Below, one piece after another: positions 7,084 through 7,184 of a stretch of 7,184 nt of DNA (within the stretch, counting starts at the first letter, position 1; each line of letters starts with the position of its first letter). The translations under genes and the position numbers were made by a program. This stretch comes from Bacteroidota bacterium (GTDB lineage Bacteria > Zhuqueibacterota > JdFR-76 > DREG01): NCBI GenBank assembly GCA_030624545.1, contig JAUXJX010000093.1:1-7184 (forward strand). The letters run 5' to 3'. The notes beneath the pieces were generated by a model that saw nothing but the letters and a program-made list of their open reading frames with translations, searched no databases and was not told the origin of the DNA.

Positions 7084-7162
7084 AATTCGCCTGGAAACGA
7101 AGCTTTCGATTCCAAACGATTCAGTCAATTCTGCCTAAGTATAAGACTTCATAAATAGGGTG

Positions 7163-7176
7163 GCGTATTTCTACGC
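7163..7176 (-). other. Small perfect hairpin upstream of the DUF2723 gene
   Basis: On the minus strand the sequence is GCGTA-GAAA-TACGC, a perfect 5-bp stem closed by a GAAA (GNRA) tetraloop. It lies about 90 bases before the start codon. A TATACT at 7138-7143 downstream on the same strand could be a -10 element, but no good -35 is seen at 16-18 bases. No T run follows the hairpin, so it is not an intrinsic terminator in this direction. It could be part of an upstream gene end, an RNA leader, or chance. Confidence 0.3.
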
Positions 7177-7184
7177 TGCAGTGC

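Noticed and set aside
7123..7128. TTGACT (minus strand) as a -35 box for the DUF2723 gene
   Set aside because: At the expected 17-base spacing the -10 position reads AAGCTT, which is a poor match to TATAAT. The better -10-like TATACT at 7138-7143 lies upstream of this box, in the wrong order.

Overview
The window looks like part of a bacterial surface-polysaccharide (O-antigen or capsule type) gene cluster, next to a large membrane protein of the DUF2723 family. Genetic code and gene density are bacterial. No rRNA, tRNA, CRISPR array, transposase or integrase was seen. The DUF2723 protein with a C-terminal helical-repeat tail is typical of Bacteroidota and related FCB-group lineages (for example Marinimicrobia, KSB1, Calditrichota, Ignavibacteria). 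An uncultured member of one of these is my best guess, but it rests on one protein family recognised from memory.

Layout. Plus strand, 1-3320: the C-terminal end of a family 2 glycosyltransferase (cut by the window edge), a broken rfbC (dTDP-4-dehydrorhamnose 3,5-epimerase) remnant, an extended-SDR NDP-sugar epimerase/dehydratase, an RmlD/RfbD-like dTDP-4-dehydrorhamnose reductase, and a class I SAM-dependent methyltransferase. These genes are 10-30 bases apart or overlap, so they probably form one operon. Minus strand, 7073-3422: the 866-residue DUF2723 membrane protein, then, 76 bases downstream in the same direction, a second methyltransferase with an N-terminal four-cysteine zinc-ribbon-like region. 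The two transcription units converge at 3321-3421.

How they may work together. The plus-strand genes would make and transfer a deoxysugar: epimerisation and reduction of a dTDP-4-keto-6-deoxy sugar, transfer by the glycosyltransferase, and perhaps methylation. The epimerase step is broken here. The rfbC remnant keeps its first 60-odd residues and then stops. A short stretch in another frame ends in an ATGA overlap with the next gene, which suggests an internal out-of-frame deletion rather than a simple tail loss. Either a second rfbC exists elsewhere, the end product has changed, or the assembly is wrong at this point. The minus-strand pair suggests a separate membrane glycosyl-transfer function of unknown substrate.

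I found no clearly new biological system. The most useful leads are the rfbC deletion scar and the pairing of the DUF2723 protein with the zinc-ribbon methyltransferase.
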